Source: Glebionis coronaria
Taxonomy: Eukaryota > Streptophyta > Magnoliopsida > Asterales > Asteraceae
Length of the DNA: 64,000 nt
Assembly (NCBI GenBank): GCA_025667525.1
Contig: CM046875.1
Location: forward strand, 120,332,340 to 120,396,339
Direction of reading: 5' to 3'
The translations under genes were made by a program, and so were the position numbers. Positions within the stretch are counted from its first letter, which is position 1; each line of letters starts with the position of its first letter. Below the pieces are notes generated by a model, which saw nothing but the letters and a program-made list of their open reading frames with translations, had not been told where the DNA came from and did not search any database. Below are positions 48,981-60,658 of this stretch, one piece after another.

Positions 48981-51871
48981 TGGGCAAGTATTAAACTCGA
49001 CGATTTAGGAAAACCGACGAACCGAATAAGTACGAGTTCGTTCTCGAAGGAGGTATGTGAATTAAGTGCCAATTATATAAAATCAAATTTGGATTAGTGT
49101 CGTTTTTGGTTTAAAGAGAGAAAAAGTAAAGACGAGCTACGACTATGATTACACTACGACGTAATGACGTAAAACGCGAACGTAAATACGTAAAACGCGA
49201 TAAAATTAAAAATTAAACCTAAACATTAATTAAAATTGAAAACTAAGTCTAAAATAATATAAATAAGAATAAAAATCTAATAAATAAATTTTTAAACCTT
49301 TTATTAATTAAATATTCAATTTTAAATGTTAATTAAAGCTCTAAAATTAAATATAATTAAGAAAAATCCCAAAACATTATTTTATTAAACAAATATCTCT
49401 TATATTATTTAAACACTATAAAGTATTTTTACTAAATTTTAAAAACTATTTTTATAATTTTAAAACACTAAAAACACTTTTTAAAATAAAATAATGATTA
49501 CAAATAATAAATTAATTCTAAAATTAATATGACTTTTTCAAAAATCCTAAATTATATTACTGAATAGTAGAAAAATGAAAAGGTTTGAAAAAAGAATTTT
49601 TTACACTAAAAGACAAAACAGTTTTGATTAAAAACTATTTAAACTAAGATTAAATCTAAAAAATAGATAAAAAGAGTGAACAATAAACTTTTTTTAAACT
49701 AAAAATCTTAAAATATTTTTCTGAATCTAATAAAAATTTTAAAACCGAAAAATATTGAATTTTTGCACTAAAAGACAAAAGACAGAATAATAAAAACTAA
49801 TTTAAATTGAATTTAATCTAAAAATAGTAAATGAACAGTAAAATAAAAAGTAACTTAATGAAAATTCCTAAAATAAAATAACAAAATAGGGAAAAATTGA
49901 AAACTGGAAAAAACTGAAAAATTGCTACTAAAGACAAAAAACAAGAAATCTGAAAGTGACAGCTAGGGTTTCTTGTCTTTTTCCCAAGCAGTGGGAACTA
50001 GAACACTATCAGTGGGAAAGGAGTTCCCACTGACAAGCTTAATTATGTAGAAAATAGATTTTGGCTATTGAGCCTTGATTGTTGGTCGTTTTTGGATACA
50101 AAGGCACCCCCACACTCAGTGGAGTGTGGGGAGTCAAATGCAAGTAAAAGAAACCAGATTCTAACACAAGAAGGCACACAAAATAAGGCAAACAGTAACT
50201 ATCATAGCAAAAGTGGGTCTAGGGTGTTTTTGCTAATCTGTTTGACAGTTTAGTGAGTTTCAACAGCCAAGAACTTGATACAAGACTAACCACACTTATG
50301 TCTAAGAACATGCACACCTAGATTAACACTACTTCTACTAATTACCAAGTTATGAAACTGAAAACTTCACAAAATCCCCTTAATTAGCCTACTGTTTGAT
50401 TTTGTCTATTTTTACCCAAAACATTAACATGCAAACTCTATTTTTACACTATCAAATTGAAAGAAACTATCAAAACAAGCTATCCTTAGCCTAATGAGTG
50501 TGTATAGACAAGCTTTAAACCAAAATAATTACAACTACTAAATATAACCTTCTAATCCTAACACCCCCTAACTGCTGAAAATGAAAAATTAACAAAGGAC
50601 TAATGGTCAAAGGTACTTAAAGCTGATAAGAACTCACTCTGACATGCATAATAAACATCAACAAACAAAAATCAACCACTTAACAAGCACATCAAGCAGT
50701 TTTTACAAAAATCATACCAAGTTCACAATTTGTTAACCAAAAAGGAGGGTTCAAGCCCAGGGTTTTATACCTTGTTGGGCCCACATCCGGGCCCCACTAT
50801 GGCTGAATATGCCATCTCCTATTAGCTTACAAGGGTAAGTTGGTGTGCTTTTGGACATACTTGTTTTATGTAGAGAAAGGAGAAGGAAGGCTACCAAAAC
50901 CAAACCTCCAATATGTCTTCAAGGGTGTCCTGTTGAAACAAAAACAAGAGCAAGGTGATAGGCAGAAACTAAGGTCACAAGCTTTTGTCAAAAGCTTGTG
51001 GCTTTAGCTTATGCTACAGTCAAATGAACAAATAAGCAGATTTGGAAAAAAAAACTTTTGAAACCAACTTTTGGAAAATCACTTAAGTAACTGGAAATCC
51101 ACGCTTATATAAGTATATACAACTTATTTGGACGTCATCCAAGCAAGTGAATATACTTATGTAATGCTAAAACTCCAAATCACAATCTTGGTTCAAGTAT
51201 CCTCTAGCCAATATTCTGATTTGAGTTAACACAAACAAAAACTTTGAAAGTATATTAAAAGTTATACTAAGAACAGTAAAGTAAAAGATGGAACACAGAA
51301 TATGGATGCAAATTTTTTCACAAACGTTAACTATTTTTTATAAAGAAGTTTACAATACCAATTCTGGAACAACTTATAAGTGGTACAAGCCACCTCTTAT
51401 ATACTACTGAAAGGAAAGTTCTAGGTTACAAGTAAACATAAAACCCTAAATCATAAAAATCCGAATTTGCCCCTCCTTGAATTTGAATTTTCTTGGTCAA
51501 ACTTGAACATGTGATGGCCAACTGTTCTTGTTAATCTTGGAACGTTAAAACCATCCTTTGGGACCAAGAAATCCATGGGATTCGTTGATTTGATGAATGA
51601 TTCGAATTTTTCCATATTAAGGGTGACAGTGGAAGGACGTGGGGACCACTATGCTCACAGGTTGAGTGTTTTTGTTGGTGGGTTGTGATTAGGGGGTGGT
51701 TTATTAAAGATCTGGAAACTTTGGGTTAAAAACCCTTTGTTTTGGGCAAAATTAGGTTTTAGGGTTTAAAGGGATTAGGGAAGTAGCATGTTAGATATTG
51801 TAAATCTTGCTTATGTTTTAGAGAGAGAAAGAGATAGAAACCTGGTGGATTTCACACTTATAGAGAGAGAA
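48981..51871 (-). mobile_element. LTR-like sequence, split by the Copia element (continues at 63896)
   Basis: The sequence is AT-rich at 49150-49900 and more balanced after that, with no protein. It truncates the LINE. TATA-like motifs on the minus strand lie near 50768, 51395 and 63955. The AT-rich left part resembles the U5 of the Gypsy LTR at 5519-6150. It may be one long Gypsy LTR or several nested pieces. Rejoining 51871 to 63896 gives a continuous sequence across the Copia insertion site. Confidence 0.4.
49988..50131. repeat. Two GC-rich inverted repeats
   Basis: CAGTGGGAACT (from 49988) pairs with AGTTCCCACTG (to about 50032), with an extra CAGTGGGAA between. A second, perfect 10-bp stem, CCCCACACTC (50108-50117) with GAGTGTGGGG (50122-50131), has a 4-nt loop. 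Confidence 0.85.
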
Positions 51872-52348
51872 TGTTGGGTCCACTAGATATGGATCTTGCA
51901 GCCTGTTAGGGATGGTGAATGACTTCTGTAATCACAAGTCTATTCACAGAGAGACTCTAGATAAATCACACAGTATAAGTGCGAAATACAAATACTATGA
52001 ACAAGAAGAACAAAGTAACTATAACGACTTGATCCTTTACTAAGGATTTCTAATATTAATATTAACTAGAATAATGTTTGATGAAGGTGTATCAAACCCT
52101 TCTGCCTAAGGTTCCTTTTATACTACAAGGAAACCCTAATACATCATTAAACCAAAACGTGTAAAACTGATATGCATATCCTTTCCTAACATATCTCATG
52201 CATATCCTAACAGAATAATCTTTAAATAATAAAGTTTGACTTTCTATAAGACCAGGAGCACGTCTTGCTCCTACTACTACTAGGACCAGGAGGAACTACA
52301 TACCTCCTAGTCTACCTATTACAAATAACTATTCCAAAGGTCCTAACA
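51872..52348 (-). mobile_element. 3' LTR of the Copia element
   Basis: On the minus strand it runs from TGTTAGGACC to CCAACA. The purine tract TTTAGGGGAGGAT (complement of 52349-52361) lies directly upstream. It has no second functional part. Confidence 0.93.
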
Positions 52349-53600
52349 ATCCTCCCCTAAACTTGAATTTGACCTGTTGAGTTCAAGTTTCCTGGTAAAT
52401 TGTGCAACATAGCTTGAGGATTGGAACAACAAAGGAGACAACATCATCATAACCATCAGCATAAAGAACATAACGACTGTTGCAACAAAGAACACCTAGA
52501 AGCTTCTTGAAAGCTTGAAACAAATTTGCATCTTGTCGAGTCTTTACAACAACATGAGCAGATTTTATGAGCCTTTACCAAGTAGCTGCTCGCTCTTGGG
52601 CTAGCCAGTCTTTATGGTGGAATAAGCATCACCCTGGGAGACCAGAACCCAACCCAACTCTTAGAACGTGAATAAATGGTGAGTGAGGGTACCCTGATGC
52701 TTTTAGGCAAACCATCACAGCCGTCAACGGATTTGATATGTCTTTACCAGAAGCCGTACCCTTCTAGACTCGCCAACTCTTAGCAATTAAGCATCGGTGA
52801 GCTGAAAACCCTATAGCTTTGAGCAAGCTATTATAGCTATCAACGGATTTGATAAAATCTTTACCAAGAGCCGTACCCCCTTGGATTAGCCACTTTTCAG
52901 TCTAGGACCATGGCAAGTGAAAACCATCCAGTTTTGGTAACCTGGAAACCATCAACGGATTTGACTATCACACCAAAGCCGTACCCTCATGGTGAGCAAC
53001 TCTTTCTTGTCTGTGAGACATGGTGAGTTGAGCACCATTTGTTGTGTGGACCAGGTCCAACACCAGATGTAACTCCAAACCATCACAAGTGTGAAACAGT
53101 CAAACGAAAACCAACTGATGATGGAAAAGTATAAGCAGATATTATATTGTGTACAGGTGTGAAATCCATCATATGTTTAAAGTATAAGCAGATATTATAT
53201 AAAAAGTATATATATATATATATATATTAACTAATGTTAAAAAAAATTTTTAACTAGAATGTAAGTCACCAATCACTGTACAGATTGGTGAAAAGAGTGT
53301 CAGTATAAACACAAAAACAGAAAAACATACCCATCACATACCAAATGCTGCAACCTTGTCAGCTTGCAATCGAGCTTGGATCCCTTCCACCAACGTAGTA
53401 GCCATGGAAGTCTTATTCCCGGAAGGGGTATTGGATATCTACAAATGACATGCCAGCATGGACTCCATAGGAGAATCGTCAAGAGGATATTCCATATCCG
53501 TAAGCATGAACACTATGGCACCAGACTCCAACTCCAATATATGAACCCCACAACCAGCATAAAGCTTCCATCTCTTAATCACCCAGCATGGCTGGTCTTT
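52349..53600 (-). other. Non-coding 3' region of the Copia element with PPT
   Basis: It lies between the extra ORF stop and the 3' LTR. It contains the PPT (52349-52361), the tandem array at 52555-53045 and a short TA run (53206-53226). No gene is supported. Confidence 0.7.
52555..53045. repeat. Tandem array, period about 113 bp
   Basis: TCAACGGATTTGA occurs at 52724, 52840 and 52952, each followed by an (A/C)(C/A)C(A)AGAGCCGTACCC-like block and an AACTCTT-like block. A fourth, worn copy starts near 52560. Array units differ from each other by many substitutions. Confidence 0.85.
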
Positions 53601-56405
53601 CTAGACACCATAATGTAGAGCATCAGGAGGAGAGTCAAGCATCATCTTCAAGTCACCCCACATGGTCAAACCAGGCCAGTTGGCCACCTCACTCGGAGAG
53701 ATAGGAATACCAGCATCCACAAACCCATACAATGACATAAGATCCCGACGATCCACCCAAGTCAAAACACCTTGCAGACCCGAGACATAACGAACATAAC
53801 CATCACTGATGGAAATCTTATGTGTGAATGTACCAACAAAACTCGTGGATGGCTTAACCGTCCAAGCAACAATATAACCCATACCCATTGGCAGCTCTGT
53901 GTCACTATCCGAAGCTTCATCAATAAGGTTTTTAGGAGCACGCTTCTCAAAAGGAACAGACTTACCACGTCTAGCCTTCTTCTTTCGAATGGAACGACGA
54001 GGTGCAGGAACACCAGAAGAAGATTCAACCTTTACCTTCCCAGCAGTAGTATTATCAGCATGAGTAGAATCAAAACCTTGACCAACCAAAGGATCAAAGG
54101 CAGCTGCACCAGTAGAAGGGGTAGGGTGTGGTTCAGGCACTGGTGGTGAGGATTGCTCCATTGCAGGAGTAGCATGGGTGGTATTAGTAGCATTGGTGGT
54201 GGTGGTAGGAACCGAAGATGAAGTAGGATGAACAACCGAAGGTGTGGTGGTAGGACCAGCAGTAGAAGTATCAGCAACAGATGGTATACCAATAGAAATA
54301 GGAGGAACACCAGAGGAAGAACCATGAGCAACAACAGGTTGAGAAGTGGGAACCACTCGTGGAGGAGGGCGATAGATGAAGCGCTCAGGAACCGGTTTAT
54401 TTTGACACTTTATCATCCTCTAGTACATATCCTTAAGCTCGTCAAAAGAAAATCCCCTAACCCGATCCCAAGTCCAACCAACAGTAAAGTAAGCAGCCGA
54501 CTGATATTTGACATACCACTGCATTAACTTCCTTTCCTCGGTTCTTGACAAAGGTCTGTTTCGACGCTTTTCACGGAGTTTAGCAGCAAGAGACAATTGT
54601 TGTTTGCGCATTAAGGCCATTGCCCGTGGGATACAATTATGTTCATTCACATCAGCGCCCAAAAGATCAGTAAACTGCAAGTAATCAGATGTAAGAATAG
54701 TAAGCACCCGCATCTAATCATTATCATCCAAATACATGGCATCATGCTGCAACTGTTCACGCCTCTACTGTTGAAGGGCTTCTTCCTCAGCCCTAACAGC
54801 TTGATCAATCTCTGCCTGCAATCGCTGTGCAGCCTCCTCCCCTAACCGGTCTTCCTCAAGTTGTCTGCCAGTACGCTTCCTTGGAGGTGAGGGTGCATCA
54901 GTCATATGGGCTTTCCCCTTAGGATCATGAGACGGCCCAGCAGTTGGACCAGCAGTAGTACCAGCAAAAGAACCAACAATATCCTCCATTGGTCTAGGAC
55001 TAGCAGAAGCAGTAGGGATGCTTGATGGACTAGGAGGAACAGGTAAATCAGCATATGACTTATCAACAAAAGCAGCCTTTGCCAACAAAGTCAACCCATC
55101 CTTCGCAAGATCCTCAAAATCTTCATCTGAATCAGAATGAACAACTTGCTTCTTTCGCCTCCTCTGCTGCGTCTCCAAAGCCTTAATCCCGTCCGCCATT
55201 GGAAGGACAAATTCCCTGGTAAGCTTGTGATGCTGATTCAGATCTGTCTCCAAAGAAACAATCCTTGCATAGTACCTGTGCATGAGATCAAGCAAAGAAG
55301 TTAGTGTAGCAGGTTCCTCCGCTTCCCCGCCAAGAGGACTTGGATCAGGGAAAGCTTCATTGGAACCAGAAGCAATAAAGGGGTCAGCATTATGAGCACG
55401 AGAACTAGACGACTTCTCAACAAAATGTTGTGCTGGACTAGAAGGGGGAGTATCCACAAATGGGGACTTATGCGGTAGAGAAGAGGAGACAGCCTTGGAA
55501 GTGGATGGCATTTCAACCACCACTTCCTTAGCTGGATCTTCCACCACCACATGAGGCTCACCACTAGCAGGATGCTCCTCCTCCATAGGGATCATCCTCT
55601 AATGGAAGTTCCTCCTCGGCTTCAGCAGCCGGAGGAATAACATTAGGAGGACCTTGGGCAAGGCCCAGCATAACATCAGTAAGAGGCCTCCAAGCTCCCT
55701 TAAACCCAAGTGCCATATTGGAATAAACTTTAGAACTAAGCTTGGGGGTCTCATACTCCTCCATATCATGAGGTATGCACATAAGAATCTGCTGCAAGAA
55801 CCTAGGATACATTAAAAACTTCTTCCTAGATCCAGTACTACTAAGATTACAAACCATCCCATCAAACAAGTAGCGAGAAAAATTAAACACACGACCCTGT
55901 GCTATGCAGATCAAACCAGTAGCCAAAGGAATAGGAAATGCATCCCAACTCCCAGACTTTGGGCTTAAGCAATGAATCAAAAAGTGCACTAGAAGCTTCC
56001 ATTGGGGGATAAACCTATTCTTTTGAAAGTTAAACTTCCCCCTCATGATTATAACCAAGATCAGCCATCCCATCCAATACCTCAGAATTGGGGATGGAAA
56101 CAACACCAGCTTCATCCTTCATCCTGAAGATGAAGAGCACTCCTAATAGAAGCTTCAGACACCACATATGAACGTCCATCTATGGTAGCATGGAGTTCAA
56201 GTGGGCGTCCCAAAACATCCACAAGGTGGGCAGTGGCCCAAAACTGGCGAATGACACTATCATAGACAGTCGAGCAAACAGTAAAAGCATACCTGAGGTT
56301 AGAAGCCTTAATAAATTTGATGATGTCTGTGAACTCGTCACGTTTAGGACCAGCTCCTAGATAAGCCACCTTATTGTGATCGAGTTTGTATAGCAAAGCA
56401 GCCAT
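53601..56405 (-). pseudogene. Extra ORF downstream of Copia pol, broken
   Basis: The ATG at 56405 opens MAALLYKLDHNKVAYLG. A globular N-terminal part follows (FIKASNLRYAFTVCSTVYDS, FNFSRYLFDGMV, MYPRFLQQILM, to about 55620). Then come a Pro/Ser-rich linker, a short coiled region, a basic block (RPLSRTEERKLMQWYVKYQ, near 54540) and a Ser/Thr/Pro-rich tail ending HYGV. From memory, very similar proteins in Asteraceae are auto-named 'synaptobrevin, longin-like'. I see no membrane segment, so an envelope role is not supported. Three frameshifts (a 7-bp repeat near 56115, an extra G near 56045, one near 55590) and stops near 54765, 54715 and 54418 break it. It lies in the same sense as pol, 570 bp downstream. 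Function unknown. Confidence 0.8.
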
Positions 56406-56975
56406 GGATGATGATTGGAAGTGATGGAAGATGATTGATTAGAGAGTGAAAGAGTAGGAGCGTGTGTGTGTGTTATGGTTGGGAGGAATGAGTCAAGTGT
56501 GGGTTTTGACCATAAATAATGGTCTTGTAACTGTTCATTGACCCCTAATAATGTGGGTTGCCCTTTCAAATTAGGCAGTTAATGCAAAAGTAACCACTTG
56601 CCCCTATTAAATTTATTTGCAAATCCCAGTTACCAAAGTTAAATAATAGGATATATACCAGAAGTAACTTGCGTTGACTAAAAGTCAAAACGCGTAAGGG
56701 TCAACACTAGAAGCACAATGTGGTCAATGAAAGTCAACGAAGTGAATAGTGACCCAAACCAAGACTAGAAGCCAACCATCAATGACAATGAAGGATTTAT
56801 TTCCACTAGAAATTGAATCCTACCACCAGAAGTGACCAAAATCCTCTACCAGAAGTAGCACACACCACAAATACCCATGAAATCTGTTGTTAGAAACTAC
56901 TAATATGTTAGTCTGTGCAAGTAAATATGTACACTAAGCCTCCCCTTAGGCTTAGCCTCCCCTCAATCCTAGGTC
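56406..56975 (-). other. Spacer between Copia pol and the extra ORF
   Basis: 570 bp without coding sequence. Its position would suit a splice acceptor or internal promoter for the extra ORF, but I cannot pick out a convincing site. Confidence 0.5.
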
Positions 56976-59900
56976 TCAAGGATTGACCATGCCAATGTGA
57001 ACCACCAAGTGGTCGAATCGAGGACCATCAAAGGCTTTAGTCAATAAATCAGCAACATTATCATCCGTATAAACCTTAAGAACCTGTATCAACTTCTTCT
57101 CATTGGCATCCCTGATAAAGTGGTGCCGAATTTCAATATGTTTTGTACGTTGATGAAAAACAGGATTCTTCACAATGCAGATAGTACTTTGATTGTCAAT
57201 GAAAATTTTGGTGTTCATAAAGTTAAACCCATAATCTAGCATCTGATTTTGTATCCACAAGACTTGTCCACAACAACTAGCAGCAGCTACGTATTCAGCT
57301 TCTGTTGAAGAAGTAGCTACTATCGTGTGTTTCTTACATTGCCATGAGATAAGTACTCGCCCCAAAAACTGACAACCACCAATAGTAGACTTTCAGTCAT
57401 TATTAGCACCTGCATAGTCACTATCACTATAGGCTTCAAGGACAAAAGGTAATTCTCTAGGATACCACAAGCCTAGCTTGGGTTGAGCCTTGATGTACTT
57501 GAAAATTTTCTTGACTGCATTCAAGTTAGAAACAGTTGGAGCCACCTGATGTCTAGAACAAGCACTTACTGCAAACATAATATCCGGACGTGATGCAGTC
57601 AAATACATGAGTGAGCCAATCATTGACCTGTACATGTGAACATTTACCGGAGGATCTGGCTCATTCTTGAGTTTGACTTTAGTTACTTCATAAGGTGTTG
57701 CTGCTGGTCTAAGAGGATCCATATCAAACTTCTGAAGTATCTCATGAACATATTTGTCTTGACTTATGAAGATTCCATCCAACTGTTGGTTAACTTGAAG
57801 ACCAAGGAAAAATGTAAGCTCTCCCATAGCACTTATCTGAAATTCACCCTTCATCAGTTGTTCAAACTCATCACACCATTCCTTCTTAGTAGAACCAAAG
57901 TTAATATCGTCAACATATACTTGAACTAGGATAATGTCCTTGGTATTCCTCTTAAGAAATAGTGTTTTGTCAATCGTGCCTCTTCTATAGCCATGTTTCA
58001 ACAAGAAAGTGGAAAGACGGTCATACCAAGCTCTAGGAGCCTGATGAAGTCTATAGAGAGATTTGACCACCTTGTAAACTTTCTTGGGATGAAGTGAATC
58101 CACAAAGCCCTTAGGTTGAGTGACATAAACTTCCTCATCAATCTTGCCATAGAGAAATGCACTCTTGACATCCATCTGAAAAACCGTAAAGCCCACATAA
58201 GAAGCAAAAGCCAAAAACAGACGAATGGCCTCAATCCTAGCAACAGGAGCAAAAACTTCAGTATAGTCAATGCCTTCAAGTTGTGTGTGACCTTGTGCAA
58301 CCAACCTTGCCTTATTTCTCACCACAATACCCCTTGCATCTTTCTTGTTTTTGAGAATCCTTTTGGTACCAATTGTTGTCTTTCCATCTGGCAAGTCAAC
58401 TAGGATCCAAACATTCTGAAATAAGAACTGATGCATCTCCTCCTGCATAGCCTTCACCCAACTTTGATCCTCAAGAGCATGAGAGACTGATATAGGTTCC
58501 ACCTGTGAAAGAAAAAAAGCAAACAAACAGTGTTGAAAGTCCGTATGATTATTACGCTTTTGGTCCTCAATATAGCTCACAAGAGCATGATGATCAGACG
58601 TTGCTTTCTTATGCATTCTGCGAGTCTTGACAGTAGAACCAGGATCTCCAATGATTTGAGTAGTATGATGGTCTTTGTTTGACTGCAGAACTTGATTAGA
58701 AGCTACATCCACTTCTGGTGCCAAGTTATTAAGATCCCCAACAAAGTCATCATCATATGAAGTAGAGTCGAAAATGCCATCTATTGGTTGCTTATGAATA
58801 TCATCTAGCTTAATAGAAGACTTCTTTTGATAGTTTCCCAGGTTAGAAGGACCAAAGAATCTAGTAGAGGAAGGGGGATCATTAGCCGGACTACCAATAG
58901 GTGTTAAACTAGCACTAGGAGTAACATTTGGAGAACTAGGAGTAGCTTTGTCAGTAGATGTACTCAAAGGAAACTCAAAACCAACGTGAGCAGCTGCTGT
59001 AGTAGCATCTTGTTGTTGCTTGAGCAATGTGTCAAGAGCTCCTTGTGAGTCCAAAATGTCTGATGGAGTAGCATCACTAGAAGTAGTATTGGCATTAGGA
59101 GAGACTGTGATGGAATAGGATGGAACAACAAAAATATCATCCTCTTCATCTGAGTAAAAAAACTAGAATGAGCACATGCACTAGAAGTTGCAAACACTTG
59201 TGGACCTGCATCATGGTTAGTTTTGAAACGAAAATATCCCAATGAGTCACTAAGATAATCAAGATCAAAATAACATTCAGGACCCTTGCCTTGTATGTTT
59301 GACTTCTCCTCAAAATACCTGAGATTAATAGTTTCAATTACTCGCTTGGCTTGGAGATTTAGACACGATAAGCCTGAGAGTGAGCTGAATATCCAACTAT
59401 GTAGCCTTCATCTGCCTTGCCATCAAATTTCCCCAAATAGTCACTAGTATTCAGAATGGTGACGGGACACCCAAATGGCTTCAAATGAGCAATGCTAAGA
59501 ACTTTAGCTGTGAGTATCTCATAGGGAGTCTTCTTGTGTGGATTGGTAATAGAAACTCTATTCAAGACATAACTTGGAGTATTGACAGCTTCTGTCCAAA
59601 ACATGGTTGGAAGCTTGGAATCGACAAGCATTGTTCTCGCAGCTTCTATTAGAGTCCTGTTTTTCCTTTTTGCCACACCATTTTGCTGAGGAGTTCTTGC
59701 TGCACTATAATCTCTTTTGATACCTTTAGAATTACAAAGTGCTATGAGGTCTGCATTTTTGAATTCTGTTCCATTATCACATCGGATACCTTTAACCTTC
59801 TTGGACAGCTGATTCTCAATTAGTGTAAGAAAGTCCTTGAGAATTGAGTAGGTCTCACTCTTGGCAGCCATGAAGAAAACCCACGTGAACCTTATATACC

Positions 59901-60640
59901 CATCAGTTACCATAAGACATTATTGTTTGTGGTCAATGCTCCTAATGGAGGTAGGACCAAATAAATCCATGTGTAGTAGCTGCAATGGTTCAGTTATAAG
60001 GCTGAGAGCAGTAATGGTTTTGAAGGATGCTTTATGTTGTTTACCTTTGCTACATGCAAGGCAATTGATGTCATTTCTGAAAGTTTTGGGAGGTAAACCA
60101 GAGACCAAGTTCATATTTGCTAATTTGTGAATGGTCTTGAAGTTCACATGTCCCATCCTTCTGTGCCATTTAGTGGCTTCATCTTCTGAGGCTTTAGAAA
60201 CCAAACATGCTAGCTGACCAGTAGGATTGACTTCATTCAGCTTGATACTATAGAGGTTGTGTCTTCTAGGGATTCTGAGTAGAACTTGTGAGTCATCCAG
60301 GAGTTTAAAGTCTTTGGATAACACTAGTGCATCAGTATCTGTAAAGAGGACAAACTGCTTCTTGTCACAAATCTGAGAGACAGAGATCAAGTTGAAGTGT
60401 TGAAGTGCTTCCACATAGTAGACCGGCTCAAAGTTAAGATTAGGCGTCTGAATCGTTCCTTTGCCAGTGATCCTTCCTTCACCACCTCCAAAATAGACCT
60501 TTCCGCCTTGAAATGGTACAAAGTTAGATAGAAGACTTTTATTTCATGTCATGCTCCTAGAGCATCCACTATCAACAATCCCAAGAGTAGGATCTTGGTA
60601 TGGAGTAACCTACAACAACAAGAAAGGATATATGCAAAAG
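56976..60640 (-). pseudogene. pol: Copia pol (protease, integrase, RT, RNase H), broken
   Basis: Minus-strand order: protease DSGCSRSMT (near 60575-60550), followed by a stop. Then the integrase zinc region (WHRRMGH, then CLACSKGKQHK) and the integrase core with D in HMDLFG (59965-59967), D in CDNGTEF (59776-59778) and, where the catalytic Glu belongs, Lys in NGVAKRKNR (59668-59670). Next comes a worn linker (59340-59060), then RT (59054-57393) with LVAQGHTQ and YVDD (57917-57906), then RNase H (SSTEAEYVAAAS, 57365-56976), which ends normally at GMVNP. A stop lies near 59915, the frame changes between integrase and RT, and a stop lies near 57392. Even if reading were restored, the integrase site is mutated. 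Confidence 0.93.
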
Positions 60641-60658
60641 TTAGTGTCTTAAGGGGGC

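Noticed and set aside
53364..54149. Plus-strand open frames opposite the extra Copia ORF
   Set aside because: Antisense shadows of a Ser/Thr/Pro-rich coding region.
53601..56405. Envelope protein for the extra Copia ORF
   Set aside because: I see no signal peptide, transmembrane segment or cleavage site, so the position alone is not enough.
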